A DNA stretch of 64,000 nucleotides from Luzula sylvatica (GCA_946800325.1 OX326959.1:34233027-34297026); one strand, 5' to 3'. Counted from the stretch's first letter, positions 1-11,829 are shown. A program made the numbers and translations. The notes: generated by a model from the letters alone, not told the origin.

Positions 1-480
1 ATCGGATCTCCGGTTTCGGATCCGATACGAATACGATAACCGATATTCGATTTCGAATACGAATAAAATAATCGATAAATGTTTTCAAATATGATGCTAT
101 TTAAATTAATTGATTGAATTAATTTTTAATATGAAAAATATATGAATAGTTTTTGTAAACATATATCGATTATTTTATTTGTATTCAGAATCGGATATCG
201 GCTGTCGTAATCATATTCGAAATCGAATACCGGTTATCGTATTCGTATCGTATCCGAAACCGGATACCCGATACCAGTTACTGGATATGAATACTTATTC
301 GGTGCTATCCGGATATCCATATCCGATTTTGAACACAAATATGACATCGGATACAAATACAATATTCAATTTCGAATACGGATACGACTACGATATTCGA
401 TATTCCATTTCGAACACGAATACATATATTAATACAATATCGAATGCGAATAAAAATATTAAAATAATAATATAATATAC
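1..480. repeat. CGAATAC/GATATCCG-rich dispersed repeat, cut by the window edge
   Basis: The stretch is saturated with short motifs such as CGAATACGATA, TCGGATAT and CCGGATA on both strands, so that parts can pair with each other. It resembles the motif-saturated hAT-like elements at 17.5 and 20.2 kb, but the left end lies outside the window and no target duplication can be seen. Open frames inside it have no coding character. Confidence 0.45.
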
Positions 481-608
481 ATACATATTTATATGAATAA
501 TATACATGAAATGGACTAAAATTGTATATACTTTGTATGAATGCATGAATGGCATGAATAAAATAATCAAAAATTGAATAAAGTTGAGATGGCTGTTGTA
601 ATTTACCA

Positions 609-1340
609 ACCCCCTATTTTGGACCCATCTTTATGCAATTTCCTCATGCCACCTCATCAAAACTCATGCCACATCATCACAATTATTTCAACCATTAGAT
701 TATGATATGTGGCAATATATGAACCATAGATTAATTTTTGATTTTGCGTGATTATGTTTTATTTGTAGATATTTATGTGTCCCTTATTTTACACATACTT
801 TTAAGCAATTTTAGAAGGCCACATCACCTTACACTGACGACGTGTCAAAATATTATTTGTTAGGTTCATGTTGAACCAATTGTATTTGATTTTGATTTTT
901 TTCACAATATGTTACATGATCAATTGTGAATACAAATAGAATGTGAAGAGTTTAAATATCTAACATTAATAAATACCCTTTATTTTGGACCCATCTTTAT
1001 GCAATTTCCTCATGCCACCTCATCAAAACTCATGCCACATCATCACAATTATTTCAACCATTAGATTATGATATGTGGCAATATATGAACCATAGATTAA
1101 TTTTTGACTTTGCGTGATTATGTTTTATTTGTAGATATTTATGTGTCCCTTATTTTACACATACTTTTAAGCAATTTTAGAAGGCCACATCACCTTACAC
1201 TGACGACGTGTCAAAATATTATTTGTTAGGTTCATGTTGAACCAATTGTATTTGATTTTGATTTTTTTCACAATATGTTACATGATCAATTGTGAATACA
1301 AATAGAATGTGAAGAGTTTAAATATCTAACATTAATAAAT
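609..1340. repeat. 366-bp segment present as two head-to-tail copies
   Basis: The sequence from the TATTTTGGACCCATC motif at about 615 to ATTAATAAAT at about 970 is repeated from about 981 to 1340. The offset is 366 bp with almost no differences (for example GATTTTGCG against GACTTTGCG). This is a recent tandem duplication. It lies between plain AT-rich DNA and the Helitron terminus at 2189, and may belong to that element. Confidence 0.9.
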
Positions 1341-1450
1341 TAATATATAATATTATAAATACATCAAATATTGTTAGTATTTTTATAATATAATTTAAAA
1401 AAATTAAGAAATATATTCGCTTGAATTTTATCTTTATTTTGAGATCCATA

Positions 1451-1780
1451 TTATCATATATTTAATATTTTTCTCTAACTTAGAATTATGAAAACAATTA
1501 TGTAAAAAAAAATATAAAAAAATATATAATTACATTAATGACTTGTAAGGCTAATAATTATTATTTTTAAAACTATAATTGACAAAAATTACACATACTA
1601 CTAAGTATGTTATTATCATATATTCAATACTTTTCTCTAACATAAAATTATGAAAACAATTATGTAAAAAAAAATATAAAAAAAAAATAATTACGTTAAT
1701 GACTTATAATCCTTATTATTATTATTTTTAAACATATAATTGAAAAAAATTGCACATCCTAATAATTATTATTATTTTTA
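1451..1780. repeat. Diverged tandem pair, period about 164 bp
   Basis: TTATCATATATT followed by a CTCTAAC block, AATTATGAAAACAATTATG and an A-rich run occurs at 1451 and again at 1615, then continues with similar TTATTATTATTTTTAAA blocks. The two copies are clearly related but diverged. No coding potential is visible. Confidence 0.65.
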
Positions 1781-2163
1781 AAATAATTATGTTATATTTG
1801 TATTTTTATTTAAAACAGTTTCATGTTAATCTCTAAAAAAAAATAATGAAATATATTTATTTACTAAACACAAATAATTTCTTTAACTTATATAATATTT
1901 TTCAATAATAAACATGAAACATAAAAATTATAAGACACAAATAATTTTTTTAAACTTTTACAATGTTATTATTCTTAATTTTAGATATGAAAATTTAGAA
2001 TATCATATGGTTTTGATTTTTGATATTCAAAAATAATATAATAATTTTGTCATAATCAAACTTTCTTAATCAATATGATATTTATTTTTATAAAGTCTTA
2101 TATTTGATCCCGAAAAATCATAACTATATATTATGTGTATGATAAATCAAATGAAACAAAACT

Positions 2164-2189
2164 GCCGCGAAGCGCGGGTAATCTCCTAG
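2164..2189 (+). mobile_element. Helitron-type 3' terminus
   Basis: CCGCG-aag-CGCGG forms a short GC hairpin, followed by GTAATCTC and CTAG, then a host T. A hairpin about 10 nt before a terminal CTRR is the diagnostic 3' end of Helitrons. The matching 5' TC end was not located. The element could include the AT-rich DNA and the 366-bp duplication to the left. No Rep/helicase coding sequence is present, so it would be non-autonomous. Confidence 0.7.
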
Positions 2190-2353
2190 TTAGGCTTTAA
2201 AACAAAATTTTAGGAGAAGGCGGGGAATGATACCCCGCGAGGCGACCATTGATTGTCCGCAAAAGACAAATCTCGAATTTTGTACAAAACTTGGTTATTT
2301 CGAGTATATACTTTAAAATTGTGGTTAGAAGTAAACAAATTCCTATTTTCAAT

Positions 2354-2744
2354 GGGTGACTCTATTACAAGAGCTAATGACTAAATTGAGAGCGATTTTA
2401 ATTTTCTTTTAATCAAATAACCACTTTACCCCTATTTGTATTGATTGATATTTATTATACTTATATACTATTATTTATATCTTTCATGAATAATGCACAA
2501 ATATTTTTTCTAATATTATGAAAAATTCAAATCTAATCAATATATATTAATTTTCATATTTAAATATATATGACATGTTACAATTTAATTGTTTTTTATG
2601 ATGAAAATTTAAGAGTAAATATAATTTTTATATATAAAAGATTTTAGTTTGCATGATTTATGGAAAGTGATTAACTAATAGATAAATGTAAGAAAATTGA
2701 AATCGTTCTCAATTTAGTCATGTTGGCTATGCAATAGCGTCACC
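2354..2744. mobile_element. Mutator-like MITE, copy 1
   Basis: The terminal inverted repeats are about 45 bp. The left end starts GGGTGACTCTATTACAAGAG, and the reverse complement of the right end starts GGTGACGCTATTGCATAGCC. Both arms continue into the same ATGACTAAATTGAGA motif. Flanks ATTTTCAAT (2345-2353) and TTTTTCAAT (2745-2753) form a 9-bp target duplication with one mismatch, as expected for MULE-type elements. The interior is AT-rich and non-coding. A relative lies at 25080-25510. Confidence 0.8.
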
Positions 2745-2970
2745 TTTTTCAATTACTCGTTTAATATTATGTTAAATATATTTGAGGGAAATTTCAAGAA
2801 AGCAAAATCATGTGTAATTTAGTATCGATACATTTTCGTAATTTAATAACGATAAATTTTCGTAATTTCATATCAATAAATTTTCGTGAAAAGTATTCGT
2901 ATTTTAGGAAGAAAAAAAAAACATGTTACTATTAATGTATATGGTTATATGATTTTTTTATAAAACAATG

Positions 2971-2971
<1 letters not shown>

Positions 2972-3017
<46 letters not shown>
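2972..3017. repeat. (ATT)n microsatellite
   Basis: About 15 uninterrupted ATT units in intergenic DNA. Confidence 0.95.
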
Positions 3018-3018
<1 letters not shown>

Positions 3019-3974
3019 GGACTATGATATTTCTAAATAAATAAGATTTTTGGCACTCTCAAATTTTTATTAATTCGATTTGAGATATGAAATAATAAAT
3101 AAGTTTTTTTATTACAACATGTGAAGTTCAGTATTTTCTTATCAAAAACAAATTTTACATTAAAATTAATAATTTAAAAGTTTAAATCATGACTTAAAAT
3201 GGCCTTCCAGCCCCAGCCCTCCTGGGCTTTCATGAAAATCCTAAACATAACATTTATCTTTTTAAAATGTTAAATAGAAATTCAAATTATAGTTGTCCCC
3301 ACAAAAGTGAGATACATGTCCTCGACATCATTGAGGGTGTGTTGATTTTTTTGTTAACCGGTCGTATCTATCATAATCTTAATATTTAATTATTTGTTAA
3401 TTTGTACGTTTGTTACTTAATCCGTACCTATCACATTTTATTAAAATTAAATTTTCAACTCAATTAACCATTAATTCAATTAACATGATGATGTCATCGA
3501 GTAAGTTTTTTCTGGCTTTTGTGGTACACCGGACAAATCTACATTCACCGAAATATAACACAAATATTATCCCGATTCAATTTTGATGGCAAAAAATTAT
3601 GTGGGTCCCATGCACATTTCATACCATAAATTATAATTCGGGATTATTTCGGTGGTTCATCTCGGTAGGTCTAGACTTTTTGGTGGTACACCATACATGC
3701 CCTCAATGTTAAATTGTATTGTTATCCTTGACAAAAAGCAGAAAGAAGATCTATTCAATACCTTATATATTTTCAGTTTTATTCATACCATATTTAAATT
3801 CGGAAGAGTTACTCATTTAATGTTATGTTAAATAAGAAACGTAATGAAATCTAATTAATGTATACAATATATTTTTTTAAAAGGTATACTTAATAAAGAT
3901 GGAAACAAAAAAAAAAAAAAAAAAATCTTCCAATACGTTTCCAATTATACCAACCTAACATAATTATTTTTACT
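3018..3974. other. Intergenic, no gene seen
   Basis: AT-rich DNA upstream of the first multi-CLE gene. A region at about 3520-3700 has GGTACACC at both ends and partly complementary CCGAAAT/CCCGA blocks. It may be a decayed small transposon, but termini could not be fixed. A run of about 20 A lies near 3907. Confidence 0.5.
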
Positions 3975-3983
3975 ATATAAAAC
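3975..3983 (+). promoter_or_regulatory. TATA box of the first multi-CLE gene
   Basis: TATATAAAA lies about 50 bp before the start codon, which suits a very short 5' leader. It is the only good TATA motif close to this start. Confidence 0.65.
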
Positions 3984-4033
3984 ACCAATTGACTCTCTAA
4001 TTTCTTCCATTACACCAAAATCTCATCCGACAA

Positions 4034-4810
4034 ATGGGGCCCAAATCATTCTTTTCTCTTGTTGCGGTACTAGCTTTTTCCATTGGAGTAGCATCAAGCA
4101 TTAGACTTACACCAGATCAGTCCACCAGTTCTCTCGTCGATCATGGCGAATTTCATGTCGATTACGCATTTGCTAGTTTAGCGCCAGGATATACTCATGT
4201 GAATCCACCCCCGAAAAAACAAAGCGCGATCAATACCAACTTCAATAACCTTCGTAATGTTCCTAGTGGCGCGAACCCAATTCATCACGATGTACCAAAT
4301 TCTAACCCTCACCAGACTGAGGATATCAAACGAGTGGTTTATTCCCGTTCGAACCCGCTTCATAATGGACAACCAAAAGGTAATTTTCATATCGATCACG
4401 ATGTTCCGTCTGGTTCAAACCCGATAGGAAACGGGGGAGGAAACGGTGGAGGTGGAAAACCAAAAGGTAATTTTCATATCGATCACGATGTTCCGTCTGG
4501 TTCAAACCCGATAGGAAACGGGGGAGGGAACGGTGGAGGTGGAAAACCAAAAGATAATTTTCATATCGATCACGATGTTCCGTCTGGTTCAAACCCGATA
4601 GGAAACGGGGGAGGGAACGGTGGAGGTGGAAAACCAAAAGGTAATTTTCATATCGATCACGATGTTCCGTCTGGTTCAAACCCGATAGGAAACGGGGGAG
4701 GGAACGGTGGAGGTGGAAAACCAAAAGGTAATTTTCATATCGATCACGATGTTCCGTCTGGTTCAAACCCGATAGGAAACGGAGGAGGGAACGGGGGAGT
4801 TGGACACTAA
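4034..4810 (+). CDS. Secreted multi-CLE peptide precursor 1 (258 aa, intronless)
   Basis: Residues 1-22 form a hydrophobic signal peptide ending near ASS. The mature part is hydrophilic and built around CLE-type 12-mers (consensus R/H-x-VPSGPNP-L/I-HN). Residues 74-85 read RNVPSGANPIHH. Residues 85-94 and 100-111 (RVVYSRSNPLHN) are decayed versions. HDVPSGSNPIGN follows five times, at 122, 151, 180, 209 and 238, separated by 17-residue Gly/Asn/Lys spacers. The initial His is the hallmark of TDIF-type (CLE41/44) peptides, whereas Arg is typical of CLV3-type. Position 7, usually a hydroxylated Pro, is Ser or Ala in every recognisable motif. Ordinary CLE precursors are about 80-120 aa with one C-terminal motif, so this is enlarged. 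The likely role is an apoplastic peptide ligand for LRR receptor kinases (inference). The N-terminus resembles that of the gene at 48583 (FSL..LAFS...AS.IR), so the two are paralogues. A structural Gly-rich wall protein is the main alternative. Confidence 0.75.
   Translation: MGPKSFFSLVAVLAFSIGVASSIRLTPDQSTSSLVDHGEFHVDYAFASLAPGYTHVNPPPKKQSAINTNFNNLRNVPSGANPIHHDVPNSNPHQTEDIKRVVYSRSNPLHNGQPKGNFHIDHDVPSGSNPIGNGGGNGGGGKPKGNFHIDHDVPSGSNPIGNGGGNGGGGKPKDNFHIDHDVPSGSNPIGNGGGNGGGGKPKGNFHIDHDVPSGSNPIGNGGGNGGGGKPKGNFHIDHDVPSGSNPIGNGGGNGGVGH
4373..4807. repeat. 87-bp coding minisatellite, five units
   Basis: Each unit encodes PKGNFHID, the 12-residue HDVPSGSNPIGN motif and GGGNGGGG. Units are nearly identical at the nucleotide level. 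Differences are few, such as GGT to GAT in unit 3 and AGGAAA against AGGGAA in unit 1. The period is divisible by three, so copy number can change without a frameshift, and the antisense frames also stay open. This suggests recent expansion. Confidence 0.95.
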
Positions 4811-5822
4811 TCCGGGCATGACAGGCGATATATTTCTATTTCTGTTTTTTTTAGTGATTTTGTTGACATAGTTTATCGTTATGAATTACGATTTTTTGAT
4901 GTATGGATGAATGAATATCATGCATGTGCTTGAAAATTTAGTATGAATTATTTTTATTAATTTTAAAATTCTACTTTAATCTTGTCAAGATAATTTTTAC
5001 TCAAAAAATATAAATCCATCTTTACATTATTGTTCTTTACTATATATATAGGAAGCTGCAAATAAAAAAAAATAAAAAACTCAAATTTAATCCTGTAAAT
5101 GACAATATGGAAGGTAAGAATGATAAATAAGGATTTAAAATATTCTTCCATATTTTATGTTCAATACATTATTTAAGAATATTACACGAATAATTTATTG
5201 ATATATTTTTTGTCAGTAAACAACAAGCATCCGAATATTCGTAAATTAGTATATTACAATTGTACTGTATCTAATACGATGATTCTAAAATATAAATAGG
5301 ATTCATATGTTGAATTGAATAGCTTGTCCTAAGATCTCTAAAACCATGAATCCATCGTTTGATACATAAAATCCCTTTATTACATTTGTGCCCTCCTCTA
5401 CCCAAATGTCACTTGTACTTATTGAATGGATGGTCTCAATAAAAGGCTAAAAGCCTCAATTAAGCAACCCACATGCAATTCTGACAGACAAGTATTCAGA
5501 AACCCTAATTTCAAGATGGGCTCATATATGGAAACCCCAGATCCACGATCCACCACGCCATCCTCGATGTGGGGGGCCATTTCTCATCTCCCAAAATTAC
5601 ATCAAAAAATGTATTAACCGTTAATTAAAATTAGTAATTTTGATACAATTGTATTAACCGATAATTAATTTTGAATTAACTGTTAATTGAAATTTGAATT
5701 AACAAACAATCGAAAATGTGGGATGCAATTTGGGGAGATTTATTGGTGCAAAACCCATGTTTTGTACGATCGAGGATGGAATTGAATGTTTGAGGGGTAT
5801 GGTATAATTTCCCGAGTAGTGA
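4811..5822. other. Intergenic, no gene seen
   Basis: 3' flank of the multi-CLE gene followed by AT-rich DNA. A 63-codon frame at 5426 has no recognisable domain, signal or splice context and is not called. Confidence 0.5.
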
Positions 5823-6056
5823 TGTACATCCCCTAGTACTCTCCCCCCAAGGTCTTGATGACGTGGATATAGTTTAACACCTTACAAATTAACACATAAA
5901 TACTTGATTTAACATATTAATTTATGGTTTAATTATCTTGATTTATGATTGAACATCAAATTAAGATGTTAAATCATGAATTAATGTGCTAATTCTTAAC
6001 ATGTTAAATCATATTCACGTCATCAAGTCTCTAGGGGGAGAGTTGGGAGTATGTCC
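5823..6056. mobile_element. Foldback/MITE-like inverted repeat
   Basis: The left arm carries ACTCTCCCC, then CTTGATGACGTG and a TTTAACA block. The right arm, read in reverse complement, shows the same order (CTCTCCCCC, ACTTGATGACGTG, TTTAACATG). Arms are roughly 50-60 bp, imperfect, and flank AT-rich DNA with further TTAA-rich symmetry. No clear target duplication was found, so the superfamily is unassigned. Confidence 0.6.
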
Positions 6057-6261
6057 AACATTTTCCTAATTTCCCTTTCAAGATACCTTCTTGTGTCAGT
6101 ATTTGCAAATATATTCTGATAAAAGGTTCAAATTATAAGTTACTCACTTGATGAAGGATACAAAACAATGATTATATATATAAGAAAGAAAAGGGTTCTA
6201 CATGTAAATGTGCCACTCTCATTAACTCATCACCATCCCATCCTCCATCTACATTTTCCAG

Positions 6262-6271
6262 TATATATAAA
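6262..6271 (+). promoter_or_regulatory. TATA box of the LTPG gene
   Basis: TATATATAAA lies about 70 bp before the ATG at 6337. The leader between them is CA/A-rich, as is typical for plant mRNAs. Confidence 0.65.
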
Positions 6272-6336
6272 GTTACAAACACACCCCAAGCAAACACAGT
6301 TCAATTTCAAGCACACACAAAAGAAAGAAAAGAACA

Positions 6337-6715
6337 ATGAAATCTAGTATCCAATCTCTCTCCTCACTCTTCTTCCTCTTCTCTCTCCTAGGGTTTTCTC
6401 TTGCTGCTGAAAGCAACCCGTTACAAGACAAATGCTCCGAAGATTTCACAAAGCTGACAACATGTCTAGATTACGCGACCGGTAAGGTGGCCGATCCGGG
6501 TATGACGTGTTGTACATCCGTGTCGAGTATTCGCGAACAAGATCCGGCTTGTTTGTGTTATATAATCCAACAAGCGCACTCTGGCTCGTCAGACTTGACG
6601 AGCCTTGGAGTGCACTTTGATAGACTCCTCTCTCTGCCTCAAGGATGTAAACTCGCTAATAGCAATATCGCGGACTGCCCTAGTAAGACCCTTTTTTCAT
6701 TTTACTTAGTTTTCG

Positions 6716-6765
<50 letters not shown>

Positions 6766-7542
6766 CAGTCATGCATGCAGGACCGGATCTATGTAAGGAT
6801 CGGGAGACATAATTTCTCTAAAAAAGTTCGGCAAAAATATATATAGTTAGTGATTCAGTGTATATTAAAATGATAAAAAATATATATTTTATTATTTAAC
6901 CTCCTAAAATAATTATATCCTTATTTTGGTAACTACTTTTTTTTTTACCCTGCCGAGATTAGCCAAGTGAGACCAAAAAATTTGAGTCAAAAAGAAAAAT
7001 ATTCATCAACACATTAATTTTAGTAAGAAAAAAATTGATATACAATAGTAGGCCCAGCTGGCCCAATATTCAATATTTTAATTTGCGTTTTTAAAAAAAA
7101 TATATAGTTAATGAACTTCTGTACTTAAATATAAATATATATATAAGATTCAAAATTTAAATGAGATTAAATGTCTTTTAAAACGAATACATTTTTTTTT
7201 TCTGACAGAGCTACTAAAATTATCTCCGAGCTCACCAGACTACGCTCTCTTCGCCAATTCGACAAAAGGTCATATCTACAAACACTTCTATATATTTCGC
7301 AATTATAAGATGATAAATTATAAAATTTCATCGAAGTCGAACAATCTAATTATTTTAAAATTTTACGTGCAGCTGCATCCAAATCGACCAACTCGACGAG
7401 CCCCGATTCCTCTTCATCTCCACTTACCACGAGTAGTACGACTACCGGTACCGCCAGTACAAACGGCAGTACCGACCATCTTCGCAAAACTACTTCGATT
7501 ATCATATCTTTTTTCTGTGCTATCTTCTTCTCTTTCTTTTAA
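6337..7542 (+). CDS. LTPG1: GPI-anchored non-specific lipid transfer protein, LTPG1-like (191 aa, 3 exons)
   Basis: Exons 6337-6682, 7209-7268 and 7373-7542 join in frame (576 nt). Residues 1-23 are a signal peptide. The eight-cysteine fold is complete: C33, C43, C58-C59, C72, C74, C104, C114 with the diagnostic CC and CxC pairs. Exon 2 adds KLLKLSPSSPDYALF, which matches the conserved stretch after the last Cys in LTPG proteins. Exon 3 is a Ser/Thr-rich O-glycosylation-type stalk ending in a hydrophobic tail (IIISFFCAIFFSFF), the expected GPI-attachment signal. The family carries cuticular wax or suberin lipids to the cell surface from an outer plasma-membrane anchor. The unspliced exon 1 frame reads into intron 1 and would lack the anchor. 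The next gene is convergent. Confidence 0.9.
6719..6760. repeat. (AT)21 microsatellite in LTPG intron 1
   Basis: An uninterrupted AT run about 36 bp after the exon 1 donor. It is likely to be length-polymorphic. Confidence 0.95.
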
Positions 7543-7966
7543 AACTAGATCGAAACAAGTTTCGTTTGCACATTTAAGACTATTTTCTGAATATGTATCT
7601 TTAATTTTCATGTTTTGCTTGTATTTGTGTTTCTATAACAAAAACTTTAATCTATGATGTTAAATTAGGACTTGTAGTAGCATGGATGGACCTCATTAAA
7701 TTTCTATCTACCACCAACTTTTTCTCAAATTTTGAAAACAATAAAAACCACATGACACTAGTCAATAGGCATTCATTGCTTCCATATGGTAAAATTGTAA
7801 TTACCTAAATTTTTAATTACACACCACTATTTTTAAAAATTCGGCACCTAAACGATGACCAGATTAAATAAATTTAAGTAGAAACTTCATTCAATGTTCG
7901 ATGAAACCTTTAGAAAATTAAAAAAAAAAAAAAAATTTGAAACAACAGAAAAATATGTGGAATTAC

Positions 7967-9243
7967 TTAGGAATCTACAACGACGGGCTCTGCCACGTCA
8001 GCATTTGAAGGCAAGACTACCTTCGTTTTGACAAAACCTCCTTTCTTTGCCGCCCTGCGTACCCTTTGTTTGCGAAAGAATTCCCTTTTGCATATGAAAT
8101 AAACTCGAAATGTTAAAAACAAATTTGAAATATTCGTAACGGTCGTTCTACAAATTGAAAAAAATTACCTTCTTTTCACTCTAAAACTGTTCGGGTTTTC
8201 TGGTTTTATTTCGTGCGGATATACACTAATCTGTTCGCCCAATAAAACAATTATAAAATGAAAACAAATTCGAGAACAAAATTGGTGGTAGATAAGAAAA
8301 ATTAGGGCAGGATGGGTGTTGTTGATATTTCTGAAAGGTTTTCTAGGGGTATTCATGATATTTCATGTTTTGGAGGAATGTATGTGATATTTTCAAATTT
8401 TATAATGGCACGCATGAAAATCCACCTGTACAAAATATATAGAGGTTTCGTTTCTCTTTCATTTGAAATACTACCGTAGGGAAGTGGTAAGCAAAGTGCA
8501 TTGTGGCGGTAAGCGGTTTTGAGTACAAAAAACTACCACAAATTAAGAAAGAAATGAGTTTTACCTTTTTACGATCAACTCCGTATTTCTCAAATTTGAC
8601 AAGGCCATCGATCAAAGAAAAAATGGTGTGATCCTTCCCCATTCCAACATTCTCTCCAGGGTAAAACTGTAATTTCACGACACAATATTATCATTAAGAA
8701 TGTTACAAGCCCAATTTATTCGCGAAACTTATTATCTGCATACCATGCACTATTTCGCTATACATTTTGTATTGTTTACGACAAAAGGTATATAATGGAT
8801 ATAAAATGGTATATTATTACCAAGAAAGTACAATGTGTAACGATCTCATTGCAATTAAATATTTGAAATATACGGGGGTACAATTGAACAATTTAGGGGG
8901 GATATATTAGTAAAATTACAACACAAAGAAAGAAAGGAAGCTCTGAGAATTTTACCTTGGTACCCCTCTGACGAATGATAATTGCGCCGGGCTTGGCAAG
9001 TTGGTCGCCGTAAATCTTGACGCCGAGCATCTTGGGCTTGGAATCTCTGCCATTCCTACTACTACCAGCTCCTTTCTTGTGCGCCATTCGTATGGTCAAA
9101 GAACCGAGCTTTCGGCTCGAATTCGAGGGCAGAGAGATGGAAGAAGGGGCCACATGCTTCTGTGAGCCGGAGAGAAACGGAGAGGATGACAGAGAGAGGG
9201 ATTTGAACGAGGTCGAGATGCTAGAGAAAGAGAGGTTCGCCAT
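7967..9243 (-). CDS. RPL27: Plastid 50S ribosomal protein bL27 (189 aa, 4 exons)
   Basis: Exons on the minus strand are 9243-8956, 8666-8565, 8230-8169 and 8084-7967, which together give 570 nt in frame. Residues 1 to about 52 are a Ser-rich, acid-poor chloroplast transit peptide. The mature protein begins near [16 protein letters not shown], the conserved N-terminus of bL27 that reaches the peptidyl-transferase centre. It continues with [31 protein letters not shown], split between exons 1 and 2. The C-terminal extension ([16 protein letters not shown], then [16 protein letters not shown]) is typical of the nuclear-encoded plastid form. The start at 9243 is the ATG giving the transit peptide; the frame reads open upstream, but that part has no transit character. 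The gene is convergent with the LTPG gene, about 420 bp between stop codons. Confidence 0.95.
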
Positions 9244-9304
9244 AGTGGTGAGAAGAGTGTGTGAGAGAGATGAGAAGATAAAGCAAAAATGGAGATAAGG
9301 TTTT

Positions 9305-9337
9305 TGGGCCTTAAAATTATGTTTATACAATTGGGCC
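9305..9337 (-). promoter_or_regulatory. Two site II (GGCCCA) motifs upstream of RPL27
   Basis: TGGGCC on the plus strand at 9305-9310 and 9332-9337 (GGCCCA in the gene's orientation), about 60-95 bp before the start codon. Paired site II elements are typical of promoters of ribosomal and other growth-linked plant genes and are bound by TCP factors. Confidence 0.6.
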
Positions 9338-9379
9338 TTGAGTTTGTGCATTTCCAAGTTCAAATTCGCAAGATATTTG

Positions 9380-11829
9380 AATAATCAAAATTGAAATTTA
9401 CTCTTGAAAAAAACAAGTGATATTTTTATTTTTAATTTGGAGTGAAATTTGAAACCTAGTCTATTGGTGGAGGGCAATCAAGTGCTTCAAAGTTCCAAAA
9501 ATCTAGAGGGTCACAATCTCATGATTAAAATGGATGGTAAGAAGAGATCATTCATTGTAACAAAGAAAAAAGATGAATGCAACCACTCATTACTTCCACT
9601 GTTATTTTCCTTCTTTTTATCATTTCATTTCAATTCCTTTTTTTTTTTTCTTGATTCTATTTCTGCTCGCACCATAAAAAAATAGTTAATCGTATTATAA
9701 AATGTATATTTAATATTTAATATTAGCATTACAAATTAATAAACTCACTGGATAAAAAGTTAAAAGATGCAATAAAGCACCCTGAATTTTATCGTTTCAT
9801 TCTTTTTTCTCAATGAAATAATGCGTACTTTTATGATCATGAAGAAAATCATGTGTATCCTACAAAGTTGAAAATATCATAGATTTTGATGCCTGAAATT
9901 GCGCAAGTTTCCCATATCATTATTCTTTAATCCAAAATAAGATGAAATAAAAAAGATTCAAAAATCACTTATTGCATCCACTTTTTCTTGAATTTACTGC
10001 CTTCAAATGCATTCATGAACCATTATGATTATGATTACTACTTTGGCTTTTTTGGTGTGAATTTTCTTGTGTATTTCCCCTTGCTAATCATTATATCTTT
10101 ACCTTTTTTTTCTTTTAGTAGTAAGTAGTCACCATCTCTCATCAATAATAGACACAATTCATCATTTATTTACTTATACTTATATAATATGAAACCTATT
10201 GCTATTATTACTTGAATTCAATTCAATATTTTGAAATGTTAATCGAGCATGAGACATTGAGATTTGTTCTCTCTGTTTTTTTCTAAAGTTAGATTTTCTA
10301 ACTACCATATATATTTTCTTGTTATAAAATATAATATATTTTCTGGTTATAAAATATATTTTTCAAGTGTATGTTATACATTTTTAGTGAAGTGTTATGT
10401 TTATCAGGTGTATTTTATATGTATCAATGGACTCATACCCTACTTAGTTGATTGTGAAGCATAAAAACCAATATTGTGAGCTCACCCTCCATTGACAACA
10501 ATGGATGGAATGGAGGATATATGAGTCTTCTTCATTTATTATAAAAAAATATATTTTATATGTTTTTTAAGTAAAATGCATGTTTAATTATTATATCCTG
10601 AAATATAATAATTTAAAATATACGATGTACCTTTTAGTTGTAGATACGTGATATTTTTTCAGATATGTCGGATACATTTTAAAATGTGTGGTATAATTTT
10701 CTATTGCAATATACATTTTGAATATAATTTTTTTAGCCGTGTGATAAACATTTTCGAATAACAATAACTTTTTTGAATAACAATATGTTTTTACATTATC
10801 ATTATACATTTTTGAATAACAATAACAATATATAGAAAAAATCCATTTTTACCATCTAAATTATTGTCCAATGTTCAATGTACCTCCCAAATTTTAATTT
10901 TGTTCAATCATCTTCATGAAACCCTACATTTTAATCCTCATGAACTGTCAATTTTATTCAATCAATCTCCTTCATCAATTAAATGATGATCGTACAGTTA
11001 ATTAATGGCGTGTCACTGGCAACATGTCATAAAAAAATATTTTATTATCATGTCATATTTGATCTACAGGTTTAGGCTGATTTAATATTTTAATATTTAA
11101 ATTTTTGGGTTTAAATATTATTACATTTGGATTCAAATTGTTTGACATGGATGTACAATATTTTTTATGGCACGTTGGCAATGCCACGTCATCACTTAAT
11201 TGTATAATCATAATTTAACAGATGGATGGGAGTAGTTAAATAAAATTGGAAACAAAAATGAATTTTTTTTCCAATATATATTTACATGATCATTATACCT
11301 TTTTTAATAACAATATACATTTTTTACATGACCAGTGTACATTGTTCATATAAATCTATATATATTTTGATAGAAACTTATACATTTATTTTTTTAAAGT
11401 ACACATTTTTTTAATATAAATTTATATAATTTTACATTTCTATACATTATATGTTCTTAATAATAATTTATACCTTTACCGCCCTATTACAAGATCTTAC
11501 TTGACTTAACCAGAAACAATTTTAATTTTCCGAAACAAATGACTAATACAATGAATAAAAGTTAAATCAGTGAGTCACTATTACAGAGAAATAATAAATT
11601 TCAATCATGTACAATGTATATCATCAAATACACATTTATCAATTTCTATAAAAAAACATGTATATTTAAAAGAATATGGTTTTTTAGTAAATAAATCCAT
11701 TATAAAGGCTTATTTCCCAAATCCCGTCGTAAAAGAACTCCCATAGCTTAGATTCTCGTGCTGTGAAAAAAACAAGAGAAAATTATTCTACAGTGCCAGA
11801 GAGAGAGAGAGAGCAGACAGGGGCCGTGG
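9380..11829. other. Intergenic, no gene seen
   Basis: About 2.4 kb of AT-rich DNA. At 10475-10550 a stretch ending GGAGGATATATGAG..TTCTTCATTTATTATAA resembles one at 27470-27510, so both may be decayed copies of one dispersed repeat. Region 10860-11230 has CCACGTCA-like and TTTAATATT blocks suggestive of an old MITE. No frame in this interval has a recognisable protein. Confidence 0.5.

Noticed and set aside
4326..4766. 146-codon antisense frame across the first multi-CLE gene
   Set aside because: The 87-bp unit is a multiple of three, so antisense frames stay open by construction. There is no independent promoter or conserved product.
6337..6762. Unspliced 141-aa version of the LTPG protein ending in Ile-Tyr repeats
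   Set aside because: It runs into the (AT)n tract of intron 1. Splicing gives the expected Ser/Thr-rich stalk and GPI tail.
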